Shown piece after piece: positions 26,571 through 27,527 of a DNA stretch of 27,527 bases (position 1 is its first letter; the number at the start of each line of letters is the position of its first letter). The DNA lies in assembly GCA_024281135.1 (NCBI GenBank), contig JAMXLG010000368.1, positions 1-27,527 of the forward strand, read 5' to 3'. The stretch comes from Vulcanimicrobiia bacterium. GTDB taxonomy: Bacteria; Eremiobacterota; Eremiobacteria; Baltobacterales; Baltobacteraceae. The translations under genes and the position numbers were made by a program. The notes beneath the pieces are model-generated. The model was not told the DNA's origin and did no database searches. It saw only the letters and a program-made list of their open reading frames with translations.

Positions 26571-27472
26571 TGTCTGTACTCCATTGCGGTTGAGGGTCTA
26601 GTATTAGAAATAGCATCTCCACGGCATGCCGTGACCAACTTAAGCGGAAGTTTTACAAGAGTCTCATTGCGGTCGTTTAGGAGTGACGCGCGTAGATGTG
26701 CGCGTAACTCCGACTGCGCGTCATCGTCGAGCAATCCAAATGGATAGCTCTTTAGCGCAAATTCGATGATCTCGTCTGACGACAAGGAGGCCGAAAGAAC
26801 TATTGATTCGATTTCGATTGCATCGGTGAACCCCGTTGCTTTGAGCAATTCGCACAGCGTCGCATCGTTTTCCGCTCCGTCACGCTCGGGGACGGCGAGA
26901 TTCATACCGGGATGTCGATCGTGCGATGCGCGCATCGGCGGCGCCATCATAGTGATGACGGACTCCGATGCGTTCAGATCTTCAACGATAAACGCCAGAA
27001 GGCCGCCGGGCAGCAAGAAATCGTAAATGCGCCGGAGCGCATCGCGAAGGCGTGCCATCGAAAGAAAACTCATGTGCCCAACCGCTACGTCGATGTGCTG
27101 TAGAGGTAAGAGCTCCGCGGCGTCGCCGCAGATCAACATCGCCCGCGGGACGAGGCGACGCGCGAGCTCGAGTTCGCTCGCTACGAGGTCGATGCCCGCC
27201 AGTTCCGCTGTACCGTTGTACGCCGCATCGAGATACAGCAGCAGTTCGCCGGAGCCGCAGCCCACGTCCACGATGCGCTTCGCGGAAGGCGAGCGCTCGT
27301 GCACGTGGCGCGCTAGATGTTGATATGACGACTCGCTGGCGGCGGTTCGAAATTCGCCGATTAGTCGGGCCGTCACGTTAGGAAACGCGCGATGGAATGC
27401 GATCAGGTGATCGTTCCACTCGTCGGCAGTCGCCCTTTCACCGGCGAGCGCGCGTTCCAAATACTTGGTCAC
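26567..27472 (-). CDS. Class I SAM-dependent methyltransferase
   Basis: A 301-residue Rossmann methyltransferase. The SAM-binding motif I is IVDVGCGSG at residues 67-75. The acidic residue after strand 2 is in AGIDLVASELELARR, motif II is around ICGDAAELLPLQHIDVAVGHMSF, and PGGLLAFIVED follows. An N-terminal helical cap of about 60 residues precedes the fold. The acceptor is unknown. The start is GTG 27472, with no ribosome-binding site visible. It overlaps the downstream 96-residue gene by four bases, suggesting the small protein is a partner or substrate. Confidence 0.87.
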   Translation of the reverse strand: MTKYLERALAGERATADEWNDHLIAFHRAFPNVTARLIGEFRTAASESSYQHLARHVHERSPSAKRIVDVGCGSGELLLYLDAAYNGTAELAGIDLVASELELARRLVPRAMLICGDAAELLPLQHIDVAVGHMSFLSMARLRDALRRIYDFLLPGGLLAFIVEDLNASESVITMMAPPMRASHDRHPGMNLAVPERDGAENDATLCELLKATGFTDAIEIESIVLSASLSSDEIIEFALKSYPFGLLDDDAQSELRAHLRASLLNDRNETLVKLPLKLVTACRGDAISNTRPSTAMEYRQ

Positions 27473-27527
27473 AATCGGGCGCTTAGCGCACGGCTAAGGC
27501 GATCCTTTCGGGACTTTTGAACTATCG
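27473..27527. promoter_or_regulatory. Upstream region of the methyltransferase gene, with a short inverted repeat
   Basis: CTTAGC at 27482-27487 and GCTAAG at 27493-27498 form a perfect 6-base inverted repeat with a 5-base gap, ten bases upstream of GTG 27472. It could be an operator or a small RNA hairpin in the leader. The window ends here, so the promoter cannot be placed. Confidence 0.3.

Overview
The window reads as a chromosomal segment from a free-living, moderately high-GC, diderm, aerobic bacterium. The diderm evidence is a 1272-residue TonB-dependent-receptor-type outer membrane protein with a signal peptide. The aerobic evidence is a complete form I molybdenum carbon monoxide dehydrogenase operon. 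The gene mix (cox operon in M-S-L order, carboxypeptidase-regulatory-domain TonB receptor, CYTH-CHAD protein, large ATP-binding LuxR regulator) fits uncultured soil lineages such as Eremiobacterota/Vulcanimicrobiota (WPS-2). That placement is inference; no rRNA or other phylogenetic marker is present. No tRNA, rRNA, insertion sequence, phage gene or CRISPR array was seen.

Layout. Positions 1-1169 (minus) hold a GNAT acetyltransferase and a 3-hydroxyisobutyrate-dehydrogenase-family gene cut by the window edge. They are transcribed away from a TetR gene (1260-1856, plus) across a near-perfect palindrome that also carries both promoters. A small membrane protein (minus) and a winged-helix/TPR regulator with cysteine clusters at both ends (2375-3859, plus) follow. 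A minus-strand pair comes next: the TonB receptor (8794-4976) and, 55 bp downstream of it, an exported thioredoxin/DipZ-C-like protein (4920-3817). A VOC protein and an Mth938-like protein form another minus-strand pair.

Positions 9742-17625 (plus) are the metabolic centre: coxM-S-L-G, an XdhC-type gene (coxI-like), coxD, coxE and a second XdhC-type gene (coxF-like). Start and stop codons overlap at nearly every junction, and a strong hairpin terminator closes the operon. The large subunit has the AYRCSFR active-site loop that defines true (form I) CO dehydrogenase, so the encoded enzyme should oxidise CO and feed electrons to the respiratory chain. CoxG, CoxD, CoxE and the XdhC proteins serve cofactor maturation and electron transfer or anchoring.

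After the terminator lie a CYTH-CHAD (polyphosphate-binding type) protein, proline dehydrogenase and an overlapping DapA-family lyase/aldolase. An OPT-family transporter converges on them, preceded in its own direction by a small PAS-like protein. Divergent from that is an 861-residue LAL-type LuxR regulator. The window ends with a minus-strand pair: a class I SAM methyltransferase whose stop codon overlaps the start of a 96-residue protein with a Nif11-leader-like layout. This pair is the best candidate here for something not yet described, but the evidence is suggestive only.
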